Source: Entamoeba histolytica HM-1:IMSS
Taxonomy: Eukaryota > Evosea > Mastigamoebida > Endamoebidae
Reading direction: 5' to 3'
Assembly: GCF_000208925.1 (NCBI RefSeq)
Contig: NW_001914929.1
Coordinates: 43,745 to 65,518 of the forward strand
DNA length: 21,774 bases
In this document: piece after piece, positions 1 through 8,906 of the stretch
Layout: the number at the start of each line of letters is the position of its first letter
Numbering within the stretch: the stretch's first letter is position 1
The notes under the pieces: model-generated
Seen by the model: only the letters and a program-made list of their open reading frames with translations
Told to the model about the DNA's origin: nothing
Database searches by the model: none
Made by a program: the position numbers and the translations under genes

Positions 1-1601
1 AATTGGACAATGTAGGAAAAGCAGTGAACTTTATGAAGGAAGAGAAACTTAACACATCAGTATCAGCTGAAAATATTGTTGATGGGAATAGAACTTATAT
101 TCTTGGTATGGTATGGACTATGATTCTTAAATATAAAATTAATGCCAACCAACAAAAGAATGTTAATGCAAAAGAAGAGGTAGTAGAAAATAATGCACTT
201 TTGGATTGGGTCAATTCTTTTGGTCTGAATGTATCTAATTTCTCAAGTGACTGGAAAGATGGGGTTGCTCTTGTTAAATTAACAGAAGCAGTTTCTGCTG
301 GTCAAATTAAATTTGAACAATTTAGTGGATTAGACAATACTCAGATGGTTATTGACTGCCAAAAACTTGCATACGAACAATTCAAAATTCCAATTTTGAT
401 GGATGTAAAAGATTTGGTATGTGAACGTCCAGATCCTAAGTCTATTATGACGTATGTTTCAGTTTATAAAGAAAGGTATGAACAGTTACTTGTTGAAAAA
501 GAACAAAAAGAAGAGCAAGAGAGAATAGCTAGAGAAGAGCAAGAGAGAAAACAAAAAGAAGAGCAAGAAAGGTTGGCTAGAGAAGAACAAGAAAGGTTGG
601 CTAGAGAAGAACAAGAAAGGTTGGCTAGAGAAGAACAAGAAAGGTTGGCTAGAGAAGAGCAAGAGAGAAAACAAAAAGAAGAGCAAGAAAGGTTGGCTAG
701 AGAAGAACAAGAAAGGTTGGCTAGAGAAGAACAAGAAAGGTTGGCTAGAGAAGAGCAAGAGAGAAAACAAAAAGAAGAGCAAGAAAGGTTGGCTAGAGAA
801 GAACAAGAAAGGTTGGCTAGAGAAGAACAAGAAAGGTTGGCTAGAGAAGAACAAGAGAGAAAACAAAAAGAAGAGCAAGAAAGGTTGGCTAGAGAAGAAC
901 AAGAAAGAAAACAAAGAGAAGAGCAAGAAAGATTAAACCAACAACAACCAACTAGTCAACAATTAACATTTTTCTCAGTTCAAGCAGCAGCAGATGCCTG
1001 GATCTTACAAAATATACAAGCTGCCTATGCACAAGACCCAACGATTCAATTCCAATGGTGGTATCCATTAGTTCAAAACCTTAGTGCAAATGACTTTAGA
1101 GAACTTCAAGATTGGTTTAAAAAAATAGATAAAGATAAATCTGGAACGTTAGAATTAGATGAATTATTAAAGGCTAAATGGCCTAAAGATATGAAAATGA
1201 ATAATGAGACTATCAAAAGATTAATGTTAATATTTGATGCTGACAATAATGGATCGATTGGATTTTATGAATTTATTGCTCTTTACAATTGGGTAAAATT
1301 ATGTGTTGCAACATTTAAACATTTTGATGTTGATCAAAGTGGTTCATTAGATATTACAGAACTTCAAGTAGCACTTCCTCAATTAGGATTCAATTTAAAT
1401 AAACAAAGTTGTGATGCATTAATTAGAGCAAACAAAAATTTAATAGGGAAAAAGAAATTAAACCAAGTTCAATTTATTTGTGCTACTTCTTATCTTGCAC
1501 AATGTCGAACAATTTACCAATTAACTTTTGACACTCATAGGGATCAATTAGATCCAGTAGAATTTGATAAGTTTATCAACTTAGTTCTTGGACTTATTTG
1601 A
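1..1601 (+). CDS. Alpha-actinin-like protein, 5'-truncated by window edge: CH domains, 8-residue-repeat rod, penta-EF-hand tail
   Basis: The frame is open from the window edge and its first codon here is not ATG, so the true start lies upstream. Numbering from the codon at base 3: residues 1-48 look like the end of a first calponin-homology (CH) domain. Residues about 63-160 are a second CH domain (ALLDWVNSFG, DWKDGVALVKL, DVKDLV, PDPKSIMTYV). Residues 170-313 are 18 tandem octads such as EEQERLAR. Then come three canonical EF-hand loops, DKDKSGTLELDE (376), DADNNGSIGFYE (412) and DVDQSGSLDITE (442), followed by two degenerate EF hands, giving a penta-EF/grancalcin-like tail. CH-CH-rod-EF is the alpha-actinin plan: F-actin bundling controlled by calcium. 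Entamoeba alpha-actinins are known to have a shortened rod; here it is replaced by a charged repeat. The gene is convergent with the next one, 64 bp away. Assigning a specific Entamoeba paralogue is inference. Confidence 0.88.
   Translation, partial: LDNVGKAVNFMKEEKLNTSVSAENIVDGNRTYILGMVWTMILKYKINANQQKNVNAKEEVVENNALLDWVNSFGLNVSNFSSDWKDGVALVKLTEAVSAGQIKFEQFSGLDNTQMVIDCQKLAYEQFKIPILMDVKDLVCERPDPKSIMTYVSVYKERYEQLLVEKEQKEEQERIAREEQERKQKEEQERLAREEQERLAREEQERLAREEQERLAREEQERKQKEEQERLAREEQERLAREEQERLAREEQERKQKEEQERLAREEQERLAREEQERLAREEQERKQKEEQERLAREEQERKQREEQERLNQQQPTSQQLTFFSVQAAADAWILQNIQAAYAQDPTIQFQWWYPLVQNLSANDFRELQDWFKKIDKDKSGTLELDELLKAKWPKDMKMNNETIKRLMLIFDADNNGSIGFYEFIALYNWVKLCVATFKHFDVDQSGSLDITELQVALPQLGFNLNKQSCDALIRANKNLIGKKKLNQVQFICATSYLAQCRTIYQLTFDTHRDQLDPVEFDKFINLVLGLI
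510..941 (+). repeat. 18 x 24-bp coding tandem repeat (EEQER-type octads)
   Basis: Eighteen consecutive 24-bp units encode EEQERLAR or EEQERKQK variants. The order is one IAR unit, one KQK, four LAR, KQK, three LAR, KQK, three LAR, KQK, LAR, KQR and LNQ. The KQK unit therefore recurs every four or five units, a higher-order period of 96-120 bp. Copies are almost identical at the DNA level, including synonymous positions, which suggests recent homogenisation. Within an octad, E1-R5 and E4-R8 are spaced i to i+4, as in charged single alpha-helices. Confidence 0.95.
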
Positions 1602-1665
1602 TCAAGTTAATTTAATCATTCATATTCAATTTTTTGGTTTTAATGAAATGAAAAATAAAAATAAG

Positions 1666-2469
1666 TTATTTAGCATTAGAAAAAGATTGAAGTAATGTAT
1701 GTGTGTCAATAGAAGTTTTTTCTTTTAATAATAATAAAAGGTCTTTCCTAAACCTTTTGTCATACACTTGATTTGCAGCAATTGCAATTTGGCATTGGTC
1801 ATAATATTTACCAGACTCAACTTCATCACTTTCAATCATATTAAATAAACAACTACATTCACTCGAATCAATCCCACAATCACCCCAATAACTGTTATGA
1901 AGACTTGAGTTATAAACACCTGGATGTAAAGAAAAACAAGTAAATGGAGTATTTTCTGAAAAATAAATTGAAAGTGCAATTTCACATGTTTTTGTATTTT
2001 CATAAATTTCAAAATAATCATGATCTATTGAATTTATTAAATCTAAGTTTAAATAATTTGAATGACAATTTGAAGTAACAAATATTATCTTTCCAGATGG
2101 TTTTAGATATGGTAATACTGCACATGTAAATACAAATGGAGAAATGACATTTTCTACAAATGTTGCTTCAATTCCATCAATTTCTCTTCGTTGTTTATTA
2201 ATATGACTTGCATTATTAACTAAAACATCAATTTGTTGTCCTGTTAATTCCTTTTGGACAATACTTGTTATGCTTTTATATTCATCAAATTCACAATAAA
2301 TACTTTCTAAATGTGCTTGAGGAATTTTGTTTTTAATTTCATTAATACATAACTCAATTTTACTTTTATTATGACCATGAATTATTACCTCATATCCTTT
2401 TGTACATAATAATATCGCTGTTTGTTTGCCTATTCCACTTGTTGCACCAGTTATTAAAACCCGTTTCAT
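1666..2469 (-). CDS. Short-chain dehydrogenase/reductase (SDR), retinol-dehydrogenase-like
   Basis: A 267-residue protein of classical SDR length. The Rossmann nucleotide-binding motif TGATSGIG is at residues 7-14 and the NNAS structural motif at 85-88. The catalytic triad appears as S133 (VTS), Y156 and K160 (YENTK), and HPG follows the active site as usual in the family. It should be a cytosolic NAD(P)(H)-dependent oxidoreductase; the substrate cannot be read from the sequence. The open frame extends one codon further to a TTG at 2472, but the first ATG is at 2469 and is preferred in a eukaryote. It lies in tandem downstream of the LRR gene (108 bp apart) and is convergent with the actinin gene. 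No signal peptide or membrane segment is evident. Confidence 0.85.
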   Translation of the reverse strand: MKRVLITGATSGIGKQTAILLCTKGYEVIIHGHNKSKIELCINEIKNKIPQAHLESIYCEFDEYKSITSIVQKELTGQQIDVLVNNASHINKQRREIDGIEATFVENVISPFVFTCAVLPYLKPSGKIIFVTSNCHSNYLNLDLINSIDHDYFEIYENTKTCEIALSIYFSENTPFTCFSLHPGVYNSSLHNSYWGDCGIDSSECSCLFNMIESDEVESGKYYDQCQIAIAANQVYDKRFRKDLLLLLKEKTSIDTHTLLQSFSNAK

Positions 2470-2577
2470 CAATACTACAAAAGTTTTTTAGTTTTTCTTT
2501 TTTATTACATCAGAAATTCTATTAACATAAGCAATTTTTAATTGCCTTCAAATAGAACTAAATTAATAACAATTAAC

Positions 2578-4767
2578 TTAATTATAATAGTAGTTAGGAT
2601 CTTTCTTCAAATCTGAGAAAGATTTAAGTTGTTCTGGCATTTCTGGACAATCAGTTTGAGTTGGTTCAATGTATTTTCCAATTAATTTTGGTTGAACGTT
2701 TTTATCTAAAAGTTCACATGGTGTTATTTTTAATGGATATGAATTAATTATATCAAAAATATGAATATCACCAAAACAGTTGTTAGTTTTATTAGTTTTA
2801 ATTTTATTGAAGAAATTATAAAAACATTCTTCAAATTGTTGTAATAAGTCAACAGACATAGTTTGTTTTGAAATCTTTTTGTACATCTTTGAAGGGTAAT
2901 CAACAAATGAAAGTGTTGAGTTGTTTTCAATAGAATAACTTAATGATAGAAATCCTTCTATTGTAAAGTCATTTCTATCAAAGTCTAATGCAACTAATGT
3001 TTTATTGTTCATAAAGATTTCTCCCATTGGAATTGTACTTAAATCATTTAAATGATTTCCACTAATGTCAATTGCTAATAAACTTTCATTATGAACTATT
3101 TCAAATAAAAAGTTATCCATACAAGTATTTTCTTTTTCTGCAATTTCATTAATTCTTAATACTTTAACATTACTATGTCCTCGAATAAATGTAATTAAAT
3201 TTTTAATAAACTCCTCTAATTCTTTTCCACTCATTGGATTATTTCCAATATATAATGTATCTAATTCATTAAATGTTTCCATAAATGTTAAAATTCTATT
3301 CATTGCTTTTCCTTTTAATTTATTACCACTTAAATCTAATTTTTTTACATTTTTAAAACTTGGTAATATTTTATATAATTCAATTCCTCCATCAACTCCA
3401 AACCCATTATTCTTTAAGTCTAAACTAATTGATGTTAAATTGATATTATTTGCAATTGGTGATAAAACTGGAACAATATGGTCAATTTGAAATTTCATTT
3501 CACTCATACAAATTTGTTTTAATGTAGTATTTGTTTGAAAGAAATTAATTAATTCCATTGCTTGGTCTAGTTTATTCCATTTATTTCCAGTAATATTCAA
3601 ATACTTAAGATTAAGTCCTTTCATTTTATTCATAACTTCTTCAAGATTAACATCTAAATTAGAAATATTAAGATATTCTATTTGAGATTGAATAGCACTT
3701 AATTTTTCTATGAATAATGGTAATTCTAATATACAATCTTCACTCTTTCCATTATTAGAAATGTCTAATGCTTTTATATTTTTAATTATATTTTCATTTA
3801 ACATCATACCTCTCATCATATCTCCTAATTTATTAATTCCACATCCATTAACATCTAATTTAATTACTTTATACTCTCTTTTACTCATCATAACTCCTAA
3901 TGACTCTCCTTTCATAATTGGTGTTCCATGAAAATTAATAATTTCAACAGGTGAATTTGCTAATTCTTCACAAAATTCTTTTGCATCAAGTTTAGTACTA
4001 CAATTAACAACTTCAAGTACTTGAATATATTCATTTCTTTGTAATAATAATGCAATTGCTTTATCTAATCCTGGTGCTGAAACATCATGTAATTTAATTT
4101 GGGTAAATGAAGTATTATAACTTAATGCAGTAAATGCATTAGACAAATTAAAAGCAATAGGTGATTTAGAATTACAAACCCCTGGAATTTCACTAAAATC
4201 AAAACAATATGAATTTTTATGTTCCATTCGTTTGAGAAAATAAACATGATTAATACTAGGTTCTTCATTCTCTCTACTACAAATACTTAAATATGACTCA
4301 ACCATTGCTGCAGATGGACTAAGATTAAAATCTTTAGTTGGTTTTGTAATATTTCCAAAATCTGTTATTGAAATAATTTTATCTTCTCCATAATTATTGG
4401 TAGTATCACGTATTGATGTTCTAATTGCCCGTACCATTTCAATAGCTGCTTGTTCATAAAATTCTACATGTTTTACTTTTTTACCAACTTGAAATGTTAG
4501 AATAATCCTTGAGTTAGAAGGAATTTCAATTGATTTAATATCAAAAAGATGACTATGATATTTAGGAACATTATATTTCTGTGGTTTAAAGAAATATATT
4601 CTTTGATTAGTAACAATAACAACAGCATCTTTATCTTTCTTTTTATCATATTCTACTTTAAGAACTCCTTTCCATCTAATACAATCTCCATATTTTGGAT
4701 ATCCAAGATTATAATCATCTTTTGTTTCATCATAATAAGGCTCAATCATACTCATGTCGTTTCCCAT
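2578..4767 (-). CDS. CARMIL-like leucine-rich-repeat protein with N-terminal PH-like domain
   Basis: 729 residues from a clear ATG. Residues about 25-125 form a PH-like fold: a block of alternating strands (VVIVTNQRIYFF, HLFDIKSIEI, RIILTFQVG) ending in a helix (AAIEMVRAIR). Residues about 200-660 hold at least eight leucine-rich repeats of the long ribonuclease-inhibitor type, for example IKALDISNNG, LKYLNITGN, VKKLDLSGNKLKG, LLAIDISGNHL and LVALDFDRND. A PH-like domain followed by LRRs is the front half of CARMIL-family actin regulators. I see no proline-rich or obvious capping-protein-binding tail, so the protein would be a short form. The N terminus MGNDMS fits an N-myristoylation signal (G2, S6), implying membrane attachment. 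Function is inferred from architecture. Confidence 0.72.
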   Translation of the reverse strand: MGNDMSMIEPYYDETKDDYNLGYPKYGDCIRWKGVLKVEYDKKKDKDAVVIVTNQRIYFFKPQKYNVPKYHSHLFDIKSIEIPSNSRIILTFQVGKKVKHVEFYEQAAIEMVRAIRTSIRDTTNNYGEDKIISITDFGNITKPTKDFNLSPSAAMVESYLSICSRENEEPSINHVYFLKRMEHKNSYCFDFSEIPGVCNSKSPIAFNLSNAFTALSYNTSFTQIKLHDVSAPGLDKAIALLLQRNEYIQVLEVVNCSTKLDAKEFCEELANSPVEIINFHGTPIMKGESLGVMMSKREYKVIKLDVNGCGINKLGDMMRGMMLNENIIKNIKALDISNNGKSEDCILELPLFIEKLSAIQSQIEYLNISNLDVNLEEVMNKMKGLNLKYLNITGNKWNKLDQAMELINFFQTNTTLKQICMSEMKFQIDHIVPVLSPIANNINLTSISLDLKNNGFGVDGGIELYKILPSFKNVKKLDLSGNKLKGKAMNRILTFMETFNELDTLYIGNNPMSGKELEEFIKNLITFIRGHSNVKVLRINEIAEKENTCMDNFLFEIVHNESLLAIDISGNHLNDLSTIPMGEIFMNNKTLVALDFDRNDFTIEGFLSLSYSIENNSTLSFVDYPSKMYKKISKQTMSVDLLQQFEECFYNFFNKIKTNKTNNCFGDIHIFDIINSYPLKITPCELLDKNVQPKLIGKYIEPTQTDCPEMPEQLKSFSDLKKDPNYYYN

Positions 4768-6182
4768 GTTTGTTTTATATCTTTTAATTTATAAGTTTTC
4801 TTTTCCTCAGTTCTTATAATGTCTGAAGATACACCGAAATAAAATTACTTTTCAAAATAAATTACTGGTTTGTATTAAATATTAAATCAAAACCAATTTC
4901 ACATTCAATGCATTTTATCTTCTTTCCAAATATTTTGGCATTATGCCATGATTTATTTTTATTAAAATTGGTTTTGTTTGCCAAAAACAACAGTAAAATT
5001 GATGAATATCCCCAAGAAATTCACTTCATTATTGCCTTTTTTTAGGTACATTCCAAAACTATCAACCTAAATGTCTCTAACAGGCAAACCTCATCAAAAG
5101 AGACACTTTGAAAGATAACCAACAAATGTATTGTTCCAATAAGTTAATTTAAGACTTAAAAATTCTACTTAATCAAAATTCATCATAATTTACCTTGTTA
5201 TTACTATTATATACTTTAATTGGTTTTCTTAAAATAAATCCCTGTTTTTTGTATGTATTTAGCATTAAACAAACACACTTTTTGTGTTATTTAAAACATC
5301 TTCACTGATAAAACTTTGATGTTAATTATTATTACTGTCTTTCTTTAAAAAGTTCATCCCTTTATAACGACTATAGATTATCATCAATAATTGTTTCATG
5401 ACTGTTTTATTGTTTGTTATTATTTTAAGCTTAAAGAAGTATAATTTTACGAGTATATCAATTATTTTAAAATCATTTTTTAATTCATGAAATAACATAA
5501 ATTTAATTGAAAAACAATTTAATGCATATTCAAAATACTAACTTTTAATTAAAGTATTGAATCATATTCATTCAAAAGTAGATAAATTTTTATTTATAAA
5601 ACCTTATCATAATAAATACTTTTATATTACCATATCATTACTCAATAAGGGATTAGTAATTTAAGTTATAAATATTAAAAATTCATTAAATGAAAAAAAG
5701 AAATAATATAAGATTTTGACTGAACGAATAATGTTTTATAGAGAGTGAAACTTCTTATGAAACCCATCAAATCTCTATTAAAGTTTATGTTATATTTTCT
5801 TTTAATAAAACATCAATACAGACGACATTAAAATCAAAAAGTGGAAGTTATATATTTAAATACAATAGAATGATGTTGAGTCATGACTTTTATAAAAGCA
5901 AATATTTTTAATTTTACTCCAAAATAAAAAAATGATGCTGAAATAATAAAAAACTGACATACAAAAGAACAAATTCCGTAAACAAACAGTATTTTAATTC
6001 TTTTTTGAGTGGGGTTGAAAGAAGAAAATAATTATAATAGATATTAGTGTAATGATTTTAGTTGTTTTTATTGTTACTTCATTGATAGATTTATTGATGG
6101 TTATTTTTAAACAATGACTTTTTCAGTAATATAATTCAAAGATATATATACGTTTAATTGATCTGTAAATTCATTCATCAAT
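4768..6182. other. 1.4 kb AT-rich divergent intergenic region
   Basis: This separates the divergent LRR and pseudo-GTPase genes. There is no convincing open frame, tRNA or repeat family, and it is far longer than the other spacers here. On the LRR side, AAGAACTGAG (minus strand, about 4808-4817) resembles the Entamoeba GAAC promoter element, about 45 bases before the ATG. On the other side, gatatatata at 6141-6150 and aaattcatt at 6167-6175 resemble TATA-like and initiator elements just before the ATG at 6183. The middle is unexplained. Confidence 0.5.
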
Positions 6183-8606
6183 ATGCACTCTCAAAATATT
6201 TCTTTATTTAAAGATATTAATGATATTTCTAAAGGATTGTCTGACCAGTTTAGAAATATTATCTCCAAATGCACAAAACCCCATTTTATTTGTATTTGTG
6301 GTGATCAAGATAGCGATGAAAACACTAACATACATCAAATCATTAATGGTATTTCATCAAATGATTGCTTCAATGCACAAGAATCATTGAAATCTTCAAA
6401 TAAGATTTCCACATCAGAATCAAATAATTGCAATGTCATTGGACCAATTCTTGTAAGTGATATCGTAAAAAGAAACAATTTAGAAGAACAAGAATTTCAA
6501 CAAATTTTAAATGATGAATTATTCTTTATTGAAATTGAAAAACATAAACTAATTTCAAGTACAACACCGAATAATATTGTTGAAATTCTTTCTATTCTCC
6601 AATTATCTTCTATAAGAATTATTTATAACAACAATGAAATAAATGCAGGTATATTAGAGGATATATCATCATTTGATTATCTTTCTTGTTTATTAGAATT
6701 ACAAGGAATAAGAAAAGAAGGGAAAAGAGTCATTTGTATTTCACCAGATATTAAAACAATTACTGAAAAAGAAAATGAGACAATTCTCAAAGAGTCTGTC
6801 TTAAATAAACAAAAACATATAAACAACGATCTTGTACATTTCTTCTCTACAAAATCACATCAAACAAATTGTTTGTGTTTCTTACTTCCATCATATTCTC
6901 ATCCTTCTCCAAGTCAAATCATTTGTAATATTTACAAAGAACAAATGAAATGTATCATTTCAGAAATTCTGCATGAAATTCCACTAAATTGTAAGTCTGG
7001 TTCATATGTTCTTTCTTGTATAGAACTTCTTATTGAGCTATTCAAATCAATAAATGAATTAAATATAAATACCATCTCAAATGAAATACAACGATTATTC
7101 AAGAAAAAATATGTCGAAACTATTAGTTCAATAAATATCAAATTAGTTGGAATGATTTATGAAATGAATTTGAATGACAGAATAAATGTTATTGAAAATC
7201 AATCAAAGATAAAGAGTCTTGTCTATCAAATCATTGAAATTGAATTTATTCCCATCTGGGATATATTACATATCATTTATGGAAATCAACTCATTAATGA
7301 ATTGTTTGATTCTATCTCCATCACTTCAAAACATTTAGAAGAGTTTATCTTGAAAGATATTCAAAAGATTATTGATGATTTGATTCATTGTAATGACTTT
7401 AGACTAACACCAATGTGGAATTATCTTACACAACTACAAATCAAAGAACAATTTGAACAAGAGAATTATAGCACAATAATTAATAATTACTTGGCACAAA
7501 CACTTACATCAAATCAAAAAATACTTCAATTCTATTCAAATAAAAAATGTACAACAGTCAATGAACTGAAACATCAATGTATTGATACAATCACATTAAA
7601 AACTAATGAAATATTAAATAGAAAACCACAATGGAGAGACGTTTATATCACAATCAAGAATTATTACCATAATTTAATCAACACCATTGACAAAGAAGTA
7701 CAAACAAAAGAACTTTCCACTGTTCGTCAAGTAGAATTATGTCACCAATACTATCTTGGTTTATTTACAAGTAAGAGTGAAACATACACAACACAACATG
7801 AACAAATAATATTCAACAAAAATGATTATAATACCATTCTTCAAGATGCACTCAATGAATTGAATGCATTTTTTGATAAGAAAAAACAAATTGCACAAGA
7901 ATTAGAACAGAAGAAAGAAGCATTTATTAAAAAATTGACAAGTAAATCATATTATATTATGCCATGTTGTACAACAAGATATGTCCTTGATGCTAAATAT
8001 TCAGACTTCACAGATGGACAACCAATCACTTTATATTGGTCACATGGTAATCAAAATCAAAGTTTCCAATTTATTCAAAAAAATGATTTGTTCCAAATAA
8101 AAATAGGACATAATGGATTTTTGGTACATAGAAATGACTCATCAGAAGGAAGTGTTATTCATCAATGGAATGACACAACCAGCATTAATTCTTTATGGAA
8201 AATTATTGAAAATCATGATGGAACTATATCCTTTTTAAGTGCAAGTAATGAATCTCTTGCATTTACTGCTGACTCTAATGAACTTATATCCCTTTGTCAT
8301 ACTTGCTATTTCACTTGTTCTGATTACCAAAAATTCAAGCTCTTAGAATCTCCATTAAACAACCAACCAATCCCTCTACCTCCAACAAATCAAGAAACAC
8401 CAAACCATCAAACTCAATTTTTCCAAATTCCTAAATATGTTGGTCCTTCAATTGTTGAAGCTTTAAACAATATTCATGTCGATAGTTCATTTTCTTACAG
8501 AGAAAGAATTGCACAAGTTAACAACATTCAAGAATATCATGGAAGTGCTTATCAAAATGATTATATGAGAAAGTTGTTATACCAAGGGAGGTTAATAAAA
8601 CCATAG
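6183..8606 (+). CDS. Degenerate GBP/atlastin-like large GTPase fused to ricin-type beta-trefoil and a wall-binding-like C-terminal domain
   Basis: 807 residues. Residues about 1-330 follow the guanylate-binding-protein order, but the motifs are eroded. The P-loop position (G40, GDQDSDEN) lacks the GK[S/T]. The DxxG position reads EIEK near 117. LQLSSIRIIYNNNEIN (about 139-154) matches the family's LSS-T-hydrophobic-YN-INQ helix region. SPD ending at D189 sits where the guanine-specificity RD lies. A helical middle and stalk follow (330-585), ending in a short coiled coil. Residues about 590-722 form a ricin B-type trefoil (YVLDAKYSD, NQSFQF, NSLWKI, YQKFKL). After a proline-rich linker, residues 753-807 resemble the small C-terminal domain of phage and bacterial amidases (SIVEALN, VDSSFSYR, N-terminal to GKLI-like GRLIKP). 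No signal peptide. Nucleotide-independent scaffolding and glycan binding are inferences; the GTPase relationship is remote. Confidence 0.7.
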   Translation: MHSQNISLFKDINDISKGLSDQFRNIISKCTKPHFICICGDQDSDENTNIHQIINGISSNDCFNAQESLKSSNKISTSESNNCNVIGPILVSDIVKRNNLEEQEFQQILNDELFFIEIEKHKLISSTTPNNIVEILSILQLSSIRIIYNNNEINAGILEDISSFDYLSCLLELQGIRKEGKRVICISPDIKTITEKENETILKESVLNKQKHINNDLVHFFSTKSHQTNCLCFLLPSYSHPSPSQIICNIYKEQMKCIISEILHEIPLNCKSGSYVLSCIELLIELFKSINELNINTISNEIQRLFKKKYVETISSINIKLVGMIYEMNLNDRINVIENQSKIKSLVYQIIEIEFIPIWDILHIIYGNQLINELFDSISITSKHLEEFILKDIQKIIDDLIHCNDFRLTPMWNYLTQLQIKEQFEQENYSTIINNYLAQTLTSNQKILQFYSNKKCTTVNELKHQCIDTITLKTNEILNRKPQWRDVYITIKNYYHNLINTIDKEVQTKELSTVRQVELCHQYYLGLFTSKSETYTTQHEQIIFNKNDYNTILQDALNELNAFFDKKKQIAQELEQKKEAFIKKLTSKSYYIMPCCTTRYVLDAKYSDFTDGQPITLYWSHGNQNQSFQFIQKNDLFQIKIGHNGFLVHRNDSSEGSVIHQWNDTTSINSLWKIIENHDGTISFLSASNESLAFTADSNELISLCHTCYFTCSDYQKFKLLESPLNNQPIPLPPTNQETPNHQTQFFQIPKYVGPSIVEALNNIHVDSSFSYRERIAQVNNIQEYHGSAYQNDYMRKLLYQGRLIKP

Positions 8607-8906
8607 TCACAAGAAGTAATGCTTAATTAAAGAATTGCTTTGTCTTCTCCTCATTTTCTTTTTAAACCAAAAAATAAGAATGAAAATTAAAATTAAAATG
8701 TTTTTAATAAATACGTCAAGACAGAAAGAATCAACAAAATAACAAAATCAAACAAAAAAAAACATAATACTTAAATAAAGACAAATAATTTAATTTTATA
8801 AACCATTTGAAATAAATTAAAAAAAAAAACAATAAAAAGGAATTGAAAGTCAATCTTAAATACAAAACATTGAACTTAATTTGTTAATTTTGAAAAACAC
8901 TCACAA
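8607..8906. other. 300-bp AT-rich spacer upstream of ADF-H gene
   Basis: Low-complexity A-rich spacer between two + strand genes, with homopolymer A runs near 8753-8762 and 8819-8829. Apart from the GAAC-like element near its end I see no gene or structured RNA. Confidence 0.5.
8869..8877 (+). promoter_or_regulatory. GAAC-like core promoter element
   Basis: attgaactt lies 29 bases before the ATG of the ADF-H gene and resembles the Entamoeba GAAC element (AATGAACT). The match is by eye to a known consensus; it has not been tested here. Confidence 0.45.

Noticed and set aside
486..926. Open frame of 146 codons on the minus strand, rich in F, S and L
   Set aside because: It is the antisense of the 24-bp actinin repeat; a repeat whose length is a multiple of three keeps several frames open.
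2469..2472. Start of the dehydrogenase at TTG 2472
   Set aside because: Non-ATG initiation is not expected in this eukaryote; ATG at 2469 gives the normal SDR N terminus.
3710..4794. Two short + strand open frames inside the LRR gene and its 5' flank
   Set aside because: Antisense shadows of LRR codons; hydrophobic low-complexity translation with no domain.
5871..5957. tgatgtt and ctga about 80 bases apart, suggesting a C/D box snoRNA
   Set aside because: The flanks do not form a terminal stem and such short motifs are common in AT-rich DNA.
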